From contig JAUDYN010000005.1 of the NCBI GenBank assembly GCA_030407005.1, positions 744,001 through 808,000 on the forward strand: a DNA stretch of 64,000 nt, read 5' to 3'. The position numbers were made by a program, and so were the translations under genes. Shown piece after piece: positions 22,195 through 33,553 of this stretch. The notes beneath the pieces were generated by a model that saw only the letters and a program-made list of their open reading frames with translations, made no database searches and had not been told where the DNA came from. Numbering within the stretch: position 1 is the stretch's first letter; each line of letters starts with the position of its first letter. Source of the stretch: Desarmillaria ectypa. Lineage: Eukaryota; Basidiomycota; Agaricomycetes; Agaricales; Physalacriaceae.

Positions 22195-22770
22195 TTGTAC
22201 CCATTTAGTTTGTCTCTTATTATGCATGCTACAATCCACGAGTCACTGCATATCTCTATTATTCATGGGTGCGTTGGGTCCATCTCGATGCCGTGAATAT
22301 TCCCCCTCCCAAAACCGTGGGTTTCCATGCTACCCTTAAGCCGTTGTGAATACCACTTTCCCCATGTAGCACTTGACTGTTATACCTCCCTCATTCCCCG
22401 TGTTCCTTACTGGGCTCACATATAACTCTTGGCGATGTTTAAACTCATTTTGTGTGATTCCCCATTGGCTTCTGGGGTGGAATGTGCCTGTAGTTCATCG
22501 CGTGGGCCGTTCTTTTATAATCCGGACATAAATGTTCATTATGCGTACTTATATTCAGCAACATTCGTTACCGTTATGGCGGGAGCTATCGTAATGGGAT
22601 GTCCCCGTGGTACCGTCAAAGGCTCAAAATTGAACAGTATGGCATTTTCAACCGACATTTCCGTAGCATTGTCATACAAGGTTAAAACCCCGTGGCGTTG
22701 GCGCTTCAAATAAAAGGAATGATGTTTAATGCATAATGTTCCACCTTTCCTTCCAAAAATCAGACAGATC
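22195..22770. other. Intergenic between RPS28 and the transporter
   Basis: These 576 bp contain the RPS28 3' untranslated region and the transporter promoter. A 94-codon open frame at 22429-22713 has no recognisable features and I do not call it. Confidence 0.55.
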
Positions 22771-24074
22771 ATGGTGGCAGGTTCCTCTCGTTCTGAAAAA
22801 GAATCCGTCGATGTTATCAGGTACCCAATCTCTTTCTATCCATCATCATATTAATTAATGTTTCCCGTAGAAATTTCATTCCAGCTTGGTTCGCCGTCAT
22901 CATGGGTACCGGTGCAGTCGACATCCTATTCCATGTCTTTCCGTACGGCAAAGGCTCTCAGGGAATGAAAACCATAACCCTCATCTTTTTCTTTCTCAAT
23001 TTATCTCTTTTCATCATCTTCGCCTTCATCTCTCTAGTCCGTCACATCATGTTCCCGGACGCTTGGGGCACCATGATCCGGCACCCCGTTCAGAGTCTCT
23101 ACATAGGGACTTTCCCCATGGGGTCCATTACTATCCTTACTATCGCCGTCGGCCTCATCCACGACGACTACAATTTTGGCGGTAAACCATTCATGTATGT
23201 CCTGTGGTCTTTCTGGTGGATAGACGTCCTATTCTCCTTCCTCTGCTGTTTCGGTATCCTCCACTACATGTGAGCATATCAGGCTACTTCACCCTCTCCT
23301 TATATTAAGCACTTTCTTAGGAAAACCGCCCACACGCACACACTGGAGACCATGACTCCTGCCTGGGTACTTCCTGTCATAACCCTAATCGTTACATCCT
23401 CTGGTGGAGCTATCGTAGCCTCGTCACTCTACAAATATTCCCTGAACCACGCGCTGATCACCGCTACCCTCGCAATTTTCATGGTATCCATTGGACTATC
23501 TGTAGCCTTGATGATTTTGACTATATATCTACTTCGCCTAATCGTTCATGGTCTACCACCCGGCGCTACGATAACCTCTGCATTCTTACCCCTCGGACCC
23601 ACAGGCCAGGCGGGATACTCTATTCTACTCCTTGGACAATTCTTCGAGACAGTCTTACCCTTGCCCTATGGGTCCTCTAAGCTTCTCGTTGCCGAGACTA
23701 CCGGCGCATCCATCAACGTTATCTGCACTATCATATCTGTCGTGCTATGGGCACTGGCGTCAGGATGGTTGTTTTTTGCCCTTCTCGGCGTACAGAACAT
23801 CCTGCGTCAAACGCGTATTCCATTCAAAGTGGAGACATGGGGGCTTATTTTTCCAAATGTAAGTCAATCGATCTCTCTTTGCTCCCGTTTTCTCAGAATC
23901 GTGCAGGGAGTTTACGCGAATCTGACTCTGGGTCTTGCAAGCACTCTTGACTCTACATTCTTCCGCGTGTGGGGATCCATATGTTCGGTCGCAACTTTGA
24001 TCTTGTGGTGTTTTGTGACCACACGGACGTTAGTGTTAATACGCAATAAGCGTATATTCAAAATCCCATTGTAA
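22771..24074 (+). CDS. TDT/SLAC1-family transporter (malate or sulfite type)
   Basis: Four exons: 22771-22820, 22871-23269, 23321-23858 and 23907-24074, 1155 nt (384 residues). The N-terminus NFIPAWFAVIMGTGAVDILF is the family signature of the tellurite-resistance/dicarboxylate transporter group, which includes Mae1 malate permeases and Ssu1 sulfite pumps. About ten hydrophobic segments follow, including FFLNLSLFIIFAFISLV, WVLPVITLIVTSSGGAIVAS and LLLGQFFETVLPL. It should be a plasma-membrane transporter. I cannot choose between malate and sulfite from sequence. The three introns are of normal size (48-51 bp) and keep frame. Confidence 0.92.
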
Positions 24075-24249
24075 TTTTACCGTATGTCACTCTTCACCTC
24101 TGCGGAATACCTTCTTTCAAAGGATGTTTACTAAAATAATATAGTATTCTCTACCGCAGTCCACACGGAACGTATACCGTGTTCTTACGCCTCCAATATG
24201 GAAGAGCATAATAATTCCCCCCTCGTTGTACGATCTCCCCATCAAGAAG

Positions 24250-25544
24250 CCCTGTGAAAACCGTACGAGTGCACACGAACTAGCCATAAATCACGTCTGA
24301 TTTCCTGCAGATCCTGATCGCACTTGCTCTCCCATCCATCCTGCAGTATCTCCTTGCTCCCTACACGACCAAAATCGATAATCCGGAACGACGGCGTAGA
24401 AAGGGAACGCTCGATTGGGTGCACACTTAGCGGCCCCGGTTGAACAAGGATATTTCACCGCGCAATGGATCTCTGGACGAACCCAGCCGCTGTTGCAGAC
24501 GAACGACGAAAGAAAAGATCAACTCCCTGCACGATAGTACGAGCAGCGTGATAGTAGAAATGATATTTCATACCTCACCTGTCGCCGCTTTCTAGCTCAG
24601 TAGTTTGAATTGGTTTACCGCACTCCTCCACCAAAAGCAAAGGGCTGTACATCTCCTGATCTTTTGGGTCTCCGGGAACATAATAGCCATAGAACTGAGG
24701 GACCACAGCTGGCAATAGGTTAATTCCCAAGCCGTCATACTCAGCCCCCTCCATGTATGTTATCCACTCCAGGTCTCCTTCAAGTACTTGGGGAGGAAGT
24801 CATATGCCTTTGCCTCATTAGCCAACATCGTCAGTGATTCGTCATCAGACCATGCCATTTTGACAGCGACTATGACATCGCCGGTAGGCGAACCTGTGAA
24901 GGGAGTACTAGGAAAGCTAAAACGTCCTTGGTATACTTTTGATTGGCTGCTGTCCCCTAGCTGTTTGCGGAGGACAACTGCAGTTGAGCAATACACGTTT
25001 CCGTAGGGTTACTCTTCTCCTCCGAGCCAGAGACGGTTGCAGGAAGAATGCGTTTGTAATGTTTAGTATTCGACGACTGACGAGGAATCTAACCCATATG
25101 CAAGAACAACACAGTTATCAGAGTCAATAACATCTAGAATTGAGGGGAGCACTTCCGGGCCGATATATTCCTCAAGCTTTGGTGCGAACGTCTTCTCTTA
25201 CAGTCAGGGTTAGTTGGGATAATACTGGAGCATCGCTTACCTTGCCCTCGCCTGCCAGAGTAGAGGAATTACCTCCGTTTACAGTTGATTGCTTCTCCGT
25301 CGGGAAATCAGAAACAAGTGATGGCTGCGCAAACGTGGTTGGAAGCCTCGTCGCATTTTGACTCTCCTTCAGCGTATGATGTGCTGCTTTTGACAGGCGG
25401 GACGGTCTCGGAGATGAATGGCCAGGGTGGCACCAGGACTGGGTGGTGTTCGGAGTCCTTCGATGCGTCATCTAGCATTCTGCAAACAGAGTGAAATTCG
25501 TACTTCGAATGCGACCATAAGGTGTCCTTTGGGAGAGCATCCAT
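24250..25544 (-). pseudogene. Broken protein-kinase-like gene
   Basis: Pieces of one protein appear in order on the minus strand. They are a polar N-terminal part (25545-25172), a conserved region KLEEYIGPEVLPSILD (about 25180-25110), a glycine-loop/lysine region SKVYQGRF ... VIVAVKMAW (24950-24870), an EAKAYDFLPK helix, the hinge-like LLLVEECGKPI (about 24640), a catalytic-loop remnant FVQRSIAR (about 24470) and a RIIDFGRVG metal-binding motif (about 24370). The frame is broken by a 7-base TCAGTCG duplication near 25080, another shift near 25000, a 1-base shift just before the catalytic loop and a TGA inside it. It resembles the kinase-like proteins common in Agaricomycete genomes. It lies at the border with the repeat block. 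Confidence 0.72.
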
Positions 25545-27154
25545 GAGATACAGAAGAGCGAAGTGAGAATACACAACAAAGTCAAAAGAACGCGTCCAGA
25601 AATGTGTGAATACCAATCTATACTCATTGTCACGTGTGTGCAGTTAAGCTCCAATTGCTAAGAATGGAGTTTAAGCTCTGCCTCAATGCTTGCTCAGAGT
25701 CACTGTTGATTCACATCAGACTCGGAGCATGGGGTACTTGAGAATAGAAATGTCTCAACCCAGCTAAATCTCACTTACATTATTCCTTTCTTTCTACGTG
25801 ACTGATTCCTCATGATGAGTTTCAGATTATTTCTGACTGCAGGTTGTTGTACCAGGTTAATGTTCTTGAAGCAACAAACTCTTGGCACAATCTGTCATTT
25901 TTCTGTCAGCTACCAGTGGAGATCCTTTTTGATTGATTCCTTCCATTTAGGACATGTGTGAAGATGCCATTATCATCAAGCAGATGAGCAGTGGAACATC
26001 TTAAATAAACTATGTTGGTATATGTTCACATCTTTATCTTTGAATAGATCATCTCTAATGAAATTACATATCTTCTAGGCTAAGGAAAACTCATGCTTCC
26101 ATATTTTATATTATATTTACTTACCAATTTTGTCCTATAGGGTGCTGATGATGAAGGTGTGATTAACCAACAGGCATGTAATATTCATTAGTTGACACTT
26201 TGGCTGTTAAGTTATCCAACATAATGGTAGGATTATATCTAATAGATGGATTGATTTTGAGTGAATGAACTTTTCACATGTATTACAGGTGAAGGCATAG
26301 TATGTATGATTTTACACCTAGAACACTTCCTTCAACTGAACCCAAATGTTAGATCAAGAGAGTAATTACCAAGTGACAAGGAACCCTTAAGAGGTAAATG
26401 CAAGAGGGTGTTCTACTCTACATACAAGTTAGGGCTGCACATTGTAACTGTATTATACAGGAATATAGCTTCCATGTATAGGATATGTACTGAAGCCATG
26501 AAGACTCCAAGTGATACCATATACTATAGCCATTGATAGCCATAAATCTGTGGTAGTGCTACAGAGGATAAATGTATATTTCTGAGATTGGTATATATTC
26601 TTCTACATGGATAAGAGCTACTCACACTCATGATTTTTAGTTTTCCTGCTTGTCTAGTGCATTTATGATCTGATTTGAGGCTTTTTAAGCAATGCAAACT
26701 ATTTCAGGATCCCCTAAACCCTTACTAGCTCTCAAAAATGAGTGATTTTTTGCTTTCTGAGTATCTGAACCTTCTTGAACTACACAGCATGTGGTCTATT
26801 CTGTGTTCAACAATATATTGATATTATTTATAGAAACATACTTAACCACAGTGAATATGACTATATATATGACCATGATAGCTGTAATTATATAAAGCTG
26901 TCATCACTCTTGATTATATGGTGTACAGTATGGTTATGGATGGTGCACAGCCCTAATACAAGTTTTTATACTACTATTGAAAGAAAGTACTAGAATATTC
27001 ATGAAAATAAAGGTAATCTAGCTAAGTAAGATTCAGTACAGTACTTACCAATCCTGATGGTAAGTTTGGCAAGTGTGGGCACTTGTTATGATCTGTGCTA
27101 GAATATCACAGTCTCTTGATGAACTGCAAACATATGGGAATTGTCCCAGCTGAG
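25545..27154. other. AT-rich, unrecognised sequence
   Basis: CpG is almost absent after about 25750, and there is no long open frame. Both are like the decayed repeats that follow, so this is probably old transposon remnant. I could match no part of it to the other repeats in the window. Confidence 0.4.
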
Positions 27155-27468
27155 GTCACTTATAGTGCTGGATATACAGGATCTGCTTCTGAGAGCAGAG
27201 AAACTTAGCATCTGTTCAAGGATGTGAGCTTGAGAGCAGGTTTAGAGCAATAGCAATAAGCTTCTGCACTATCTGCTAATAATTCTAAGCCCAAGGCTGC
27301 TAAAGTATGCTGAGCTTCAGGTTTGAATAAGAGAATTTATTCCTTTAGTGTGCTTTTGTCTAGATGAGATTTTCCCCTTCACTAGTTATAATAATTGTGC
27401 TTTTATACTCAGGACTAAGCTAGCTTCCTGCCCCTATACCTATCCACACTGATAGCTCTATCAGGTAG
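27155..27468 (-). repeat. LTR-D fragment
   Basis: Similar to the middle of the LTR-D at 31651-32475, beginning near GATCTGCTTCTGAGAGCAGA and including the AATAAATTC-type and TATA (minus-strand GAGTATAAAAGCAC) regions. It stops at GGTAGTG, where LTR-G begins. Confidence 0.7.
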
Positions 27469-28018
27469 TGTTAGTGACTAACTTGACAGATAAAGTTAAA
27501 CATCTAGGCTGCTTCATGTTTAGACAGTCACCTATAATGTTGCTATTGGTCTATCAGAGTTCAGACAACTAATGTCCTAGTGCATGAAGAAGGAGAAATT
27601 AAAGTAAGTTGAAAGATACTCAAGATGAGTATAAGATTAAACTTCAGTCCAAAGCTAAGGCTTAAGGCTATAGCTTCATCTACTTATATATAAAATGGCA
27701 TATTTTAATAATAAGTACTGTGACTCAGAGTTTAATGCATGAGTCATAACATAACTAGACCTAAAACATAGAATGCAGCTCATCCAACATATGTTGCAGT
27801 AACCAGCTAAAGAGAAGTTCAAAAATATGCTTGCAAATATTTCAGGCATCTTATCTAAGAGTCCTGATAAAAGAGTGTGGAGGGATGTACATATAGCTTA
27901 TGCATTCTTAGGAGTCACATTGTGTGATTGTATGAGTCTTGATGATGCAGGCACCTAGATATTAGATAAGATAGGAGGTAGCATTTGGATAAGATAAAAT
28001 AAGAGAAAAATCATAATA
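27469..28018 (-). repeat. LTR-G, 3' LTR of a decayed Ty3/gypsy element
   Basis: About 550 bp. On the plus strand it starts TGTTAGTGAC and ends AAATCATAATA. The last bases should be TAACA, so one transition is inferred. A decayed purine tract and chromodomain-end sequence lie directly to its right, as expected for a 3' LTR read on the minus strand. It interrupts LTR-D. Confidence 0.65.
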
Positions 28019-29220
28019 TTGTCTCTTTGTTAAGACAATCATCCTGATTGTTATATGTCAGCCTCTCATTCATATTTCTGGATATCTTCAAGTGTGTTTC
28101 TGAGATTTTTTTCTGTCATCCAGATATTTTTTTCATTCTCATAGCTCTTTTATTTAATGAGGTATTCTATGATCTATCTTTGACCTCAATCTCTTTCAAT
28201 TATTTTCTGTTGCTTGTTGAGAATGCTCTCAACCTCATAATCTTCCTGTCTATCTATGAGATCCAGCAGTGGTGGGAGTGGTAGTTCTTAGTTCAGAAAT
28301 TCAGGAGAATGAAAAGAGGTAAAGAGAGTTTTATTGAACTGGTCATAGATTTTCCAACCAGTCAGTAACTTATGCTTGTATAAGGAAGCTCCATGTTTTA
28401 ATATAATTTTGAATGGTCCCACTCACTTGTCATTGAGTTTTTTCTTAGAACAGAGTAAATGAAGGTTTGTAGTGTCTAGCTACACTTGGTCATCTGACTT
28501 ATACTTGATAGCATCTTGCCAATACTTATCATAAGCCTTCATACTTTCTGCTGCTTTCTCTAGTGCATTCTTTGTCTATTCATGGATTTTCTATATTTCT
28601 TCAACAAAATTTATAGTGGCTAGTGTTTCACTTTATAAATCAAGATCAGAGTGACTATGAGATCTCATCTATATTTGACCTTGAATAGAAAGAACTCTGT
28701 CACAGAGTATACCCTATTATTGTGCTAAAATACTGCTAAGAGTGGCCATCCACTCTAGTCATCTTGTTGGTAATTGATGGAGACTTGAAGATACTTCTCA
28801 ATCTCCTAGTTCACCTGTTTAGTCTGTTCATCTGTCTGTAAATGGTATGCCATGAATGGATTTTTATGAATGTTGAGCATCATGTATAACTCCTTGATGA
28901 ATTTAGAGACAAATTGTGGTCTTCTATCTGATATAATCTTCTTTAGCATACTATACTTAGTATAGATATGGTCTTAGAGGATTTTGGCCCATCTCATTGA
29001 TGATAGTTCTTTATTATATGAGACTAGGATGATATTCTTGAAGAACCAGTTGATGATTACCATAATCAAGTCATAACTTTTTGACTCTGGTAGGTTGGTG
29101 ACCATATCAACTGTAATATGTTTTCAAGAATGTATTGGGATTTTATTTAGGTAAAGAGGTGCTCATTGCTGCTTTATATTCAATTTAATATATTAGCATA
29201 CTTCAAATCTATGCATATAC
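28019..29220 (-). pseudogene. Decayed Ty3/gypsy pol 3' part (chromodomain and integrase end)
   Basis: The sequence follows the layout of 125-1350 in family A: spacer, chromodomain region (about 28100-28290), the conserved LPPLLDLI-like stretch, then the integrase C-terminal half up to 29220. Nearly every codon position able to lose a CpG has lost it, and stops are frequent. It is cut at 29220 by the LTR-B of the next element. Confidence 0.7.
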
Positions 29221-29667
29221 TGTTAGACTCAAACTCCATAAGATAATAAGAGTAAATAATGGACTATATTGCATTCATACAGTCATTTACTAAGTCCCAG
29301 AATATTGTCAACTAGAGAGCAAGACTAAGGTTTTAATCTTAGATGAGAAAGATGAGTCAACAAGTAAGTTTGGTATGAATTAAACTTAGCTCAAAGCTGG
29401 GGAATATACAGCAAGAGCTATACTACTTATACACTAAAAGTGAGAGTCTAATAATAGTAACAGAAATGATGAGTCCATGCATGAAACAAGAGAAACAATA
29501 ATATAATAAAGTGACTGTCACAAGCCATAATACAATGGCTAGTTGTTGGTTGGTAACAATGAGGCAATTGGTCCATGATTGGTGATTGGTGCTGAGATTA
29601 GATATGATAAGATCAGTACCTAAGCAAAATGAGATAAAAGATGAGAAAAATAAGGAAAATCATAACA
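29221..29667 (-). repeat. LTR-B, 3' LTR (447 bp)
   Basis: Bounded by TGTTAGACTC on the left and CATAACA on the right, the inverse of 52770-53215 (446 bp). A purine tract (TCTTAATGAGAGGGTAT, minus) precedes it in the sense direction. Confidence 0.85.
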
Positions 29668-31650
29668 ATACCCTCTCATTAAGACAGGCATCCTGACTGT
29701 CATTATGATCTGACCACTAGTCCTTCCAAAGGGATTCCTCTTGCATTCCATGCATCATCATCTCTGTTCTATTGGTTATCCTCTCTATTTCTATCTTAAT
29801 CATTGGCTGCCCAATAGTCATTAATAAGCATCTTCAACTTCAGGATCTCCTCCTTATAGTACTAGTATTCAATATGTGAATATTTCTTGACTAAATACTG
29901 CCATTTACTGTTGGTTTTCTTTGTATCTATGATGACTGTGGCTTTAGCAGGAGTGATCACTACTGCTTGTACCTCCATCACTCCTTTGTTTCTGAGATAT
30001 TTAACAATCACTTCTTTTGCATTGCTCAGGTTTCTCTCTGTGACCTATTGATTTTCTTCAGATCTGTATCCCTTTCATTTGACAAGATAGTCAGCCACTG
30101 TTCTTGATGGTTAGCCCTTTCTTCCACAGACTTTATGGGGTCTGTCATCCAGAATAGATTCAATCTTGTATTCATTTTCACTGTGAATAATGTCTGGCAG
30201 TAGAGGAGGAGGTTGTTCCTGATTGAAAAAGGTGGGAGAAATATATGCTATGAGAAGAGTTTCATTAAAGACCAGATAGATCTTTCATATGATAGGAAGC
30301 TTCAGCTTGTAAGCCAAGAGACTGCATTTTTTAAGGATAGTAAATGGCCCAACTCATTTGTCATTGAGCTTTTTCTTGGGGTGAGGTAGATGAAGGTTGG
30401 TAGTGTTGAGCCAAACCTTTTGGCTGATTTGATATTCAACTGGCACTCTTTTCTTCTTATCATACTGCATTTTCATCTGCTCAGCAGCCTTTTGCAAGGC
30501 TATACAGGTTTTCTTATGGATGTGCTTCATTATGTCTTTGAACAATTCTGATGCAGAGGTGCAGAGTGGAGAGTGAGTGTTCAAGTCAGGGGTGACTTGA
30601 GGATTTTGTCTAAAATTGACTTAGAATGGGCTTTTACCCATTGCAGAATAGATTTGATTATTATGTTGGAAGGCTGCTAGAGGTAGCCATTCTGCCCAAT
30701 CATCTTGTCAGTGGTTGATAAATATCTGACGATATTTTTCCACTTCTTGATTGATGCATTTTATCTGTCCATCAGTTTGGGGATACAATATCATAGAGGC
30801 ATTGCCTTTGATTTAGAGTATTTTGTATAAGTCTATGAGGAACTTGGAAATAAATTGCAGTCCCTGATCAGATATGATAGTTATAAGTATACTATATTTA
30901 GTATATACCTCATTGCATAGGATTTGAGCCCATTCTTCAGATAATAGCTTAGTGCTGCAGGCAATAGGAATTATCACCTTAGAGAATCAATTAACAATGA
31001 TCAGAATTGCATCATAGTCATTGGAAATGAGTAGTCCAGTAATCATATCAACTAAGATGTGTGTCCATAGTTCTAATAGTACTTTGTTAGAGTGAAGTAG
31101 TGCCTATTTGACCTCAGTGCTTGACTTGGTTCTTGTATAAGTCTCACACCTTTAGACATATATTTCAATGTCCTTCTTTATCTTTGGCCATTAGTAGTCT
31201 CTTGAGACTAACTTCTTTATCTTCTTTATTTCTGAGTGTTCCACTGTGATGTGGTCATGACAGTGGGCAATGATTTCTCCTCATATGGCCTAGTCTCACA
31301 GAACATAAATCCTTTGGTTATAATAGAGAAGGCCATTCTTCTCCTGAATTTCTTTTTTATGATTCAGCAAATCTGAAACTCCTTGATCTCACTTCTATTG
31401 ATCTCAAATAGCACTCTTGATGCACTCATGGGCTTCTTTTAAAGTCAGCATGACCATGGTATTAAAGAACTCAGCTTTAAGAACAACAATCTTCTTGTTG
31501 TTATTCTTATCTTGTTTATAGTTTGCCCATTGACTGAGAAGGTCTGTCTTCTTGCTTGCAGTATCAGATTTATGGTGAAGTGTGAAATGGTATTTTATAA
31601 GTTCAGTCACCCATTGTGCTTGTTAGTGATTGAGTTTCTGAGGCTTTTGG
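29668..31650 (-). pseudogene. Family B pol 3' half (tandem chromo, integrase, RNase H), truncated
   Basis: From left to right on the plus strand lie the second chromo-like module (QYLVKKYSHIEY, about 29830-29970), the first chromodomain (about 30060-30230), the integrase (about 30350-31250) and the RNase H end. The integrase keeps Asp at the first catalytic position (LVDMITG, near 31050), unlike families A and F. Stops and shifts are frequent. At 31650 the RNase H region is cut exactly by an LTR-D, and the rest of pol is missing. Confidence 0.8.
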
Positions 31651-32475
31651 TGTAAGGCTGGCAGACTCTCTGGTGAGAGAATTACAGTTTGCTTTCACAA
31701 GATCTTTTGTATATAGTAAGTATACAAGGAGGTGCAAGAACCCACTTCAGATCAGTACAGATCTGCTTCTGATAGCAGAGAGGAGTGAGAGAGTGGAACT
31801 CTATATCCTTTCAAGAGAGTGAGATTTGAGAGCTGATTCTGAGCAATAGTAATGAGCTTCTGTGCTGTCTGCTAGTGATATTAGGTGTGAGGCTGCTAAA
31901 GTATGCTAAACTGGAGGCTTGGATGAGGAATTTATTTCTTTAGTATCCTATGAGCTTGATTGTCTCCCTTTTTTCTAATTACATTAGTGCTTTTATACTT
32001 CTCAGAACTAAGCTAACTTCCTATCCCTATATCCTTCTGCTCTGATAAATCTTGCTAAGTAGTGACCCACTCTATCATGTTCACCTCTTTTACACTCCTA
32101 AATGATTCTCCTAAAGAGAGACCATATGGGATCAGCATCATCAGTAATATTAAGACAGAGGCATGGGCTTCTACTGGCAGATAGCCATCCATTTATCTGA
32201 TGCAGTCTCTAATCTGGTGGAAAAGTGGGTTACTGATGGCAGATGATAATGCAGATGGCAGTCTGTTGGTCTCTAGTTTCTAGTCTGGCAGAAAAGCAGG
32301 TTACTGATAATGGATAGCAGTATAGATGGCAGCCTATTGTCCTCTGACCTTCATTTCTAGCAGATTCTAGTCCTGTATTCTCATTAACTGAGCAAGTGGG
32401 TGTTGTTAGTCCTGTGATGAGTGTTAGCTTGACAGAAGCCAAAATTTGGTGCATACATATATATGATGCAGCACA
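31651..32475 (-). repeat. LTR-D, most complete copy (825 bp)
   Basis: On the minus strand it starts TGTGCTGCATCATATATATG, carries a TATA box and, about 60 bp on, an AATAAA-like signal, and ends CAGCCTTACA. Other copies are at 27155-27468, 45785-46492 (minus), 48419-49187 and 53621-54344 (plus). The flanks (TTTGG and CCAGG) do not match, so it is not a simple solo LTR. It is more likely the 3' LTR of an element whose body to the right is lost or unrecognisable. Confidence 0.75.
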
Positions 32476-33069
32476 CCAGGGGGAGAAGATATTATGAGTG
32501 TCCCCACTCACTCATCTGATTGTGGACATGATCATGATAGCATTCAGTTGATGGTGTAAAGATACAGTGGGCCAGGATAAAAGGTAGAATGCCATTCTAG
32601 AAGAATATACTACTATATATATTCTCTGAGCCCAATTTCTTTTCAGTCATGTTGACTTTGCAAATGTTAAATCTGCTCTTACACATCTTAGGGTGTGTAT
32701 AGATGCCTGGAAAATTTGAGAAGTAAATGCTTTTATGGAGAAGGTTATCATTAACTTGCAGTCTGCTATTTCTTCTGTACCAACTAAAATACTTACTACA
32801 TGCTTTCCAATGCAGATTATTGTAGAGCAAATAGTGGACTGGCTGAATAACTATCTCACAGACAATGTGAGTGCCCCTGCTCTTGTTGTTTATCAGTTCT
32901 TTGATGTGGATGTTTCCAATCTGACTCTTATCAAATAAGTAGTCCTTTTCCTGAGCTCATATTAGTTTAGGCAGATGATAACTTTTATATGCCATGAATA
33001 CTGTCATATCTAAGATGATCATAATGCCAAAAAAAATACAAGCTTTTGAAAAGGTATATGCAGTGGAAG
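32476..33069. other. Unrecognised stretch between LTR-D and LTR-A
   Basis: If LTR-D is a 3' LTR on the minus strand, this would be the last internal part of a family D element. Frames on either strand are under 100 codons and match nothing I know. Confidence 0.35.
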
Positions 33070-33492
33070 TGTTATGATTTTTCCATTATCTTATCTTATC
33101 TGAGTCATATCCATGACTCATCCATCTAATCTAGTCCAGAAACCGACTTGTATCCAGCTATTCGCCAGCTACAACCCTCGTTCTCACCGTCTGTCACCCC
33201 AGACACTCTCTATTGGTTCTATGATCCTCCCGGATCATCTGACTTTGACACTGTTTGTGCATGGACTGTAGCATTTCATCTAATTATAACACCATAGAGA
33301 TACTATATAAACAGAGTAAACTAGACAGTTGTACTCTATCTCTTGTTTAAATTAAAACCATATACTTCTTGTTTGCACAACACAGAAGACTTTCAGCTTC
33401 TATCTCTCTACTTGGGTGATCGTTCAAATGCATAATGGCCCAGAGAGATCAGCTGACTGTCCCAAGTCATGTGCCCAAGTCGGTCCCTAACA
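33070..33492 (+). repeat. LTR-A, 5' LTR of copy 2 (423 bp)
   Basis: TGTTATG...CCTAACA, aligned over its length with 9626-9205. The TATATAA box is at 33304-33310 and the putative transcript start is near 33338. Confidence 0.92.
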
Positions 33493-33505
33493 TTAAACAA
33501 GAGAT
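33493..33505 (+). other. Putative self-primed primer binding site, family A copy 2
   Basis: TTAAACAAGAGAT directly follows the LTR and is the exact reverse complement of ATCTCTTGTTTAA at 33338-33350. Copy 1 has GAC where this copy has GTT in the LTR, and the primer site changes to match. Confidence 0.7.
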
Positions 33506-33553
33506 TTTTCCTTTTCCTGCTTCTGATACGCTAGCTGTATAGAAGTACTTCTT

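Noticed and set aside
22429..22713. A 94-codon open frame between RPS28 and the transporter
   Set aside because: No recognisable motif. It overlaps the expected 3' region and promoter, and a similar-length frame exists on the other strand.
31651..32475. LTR-D as a simple solo LTR with target duplication
   Set aside because: The five bases on each side (TTTGG and CCAGG) do not match.
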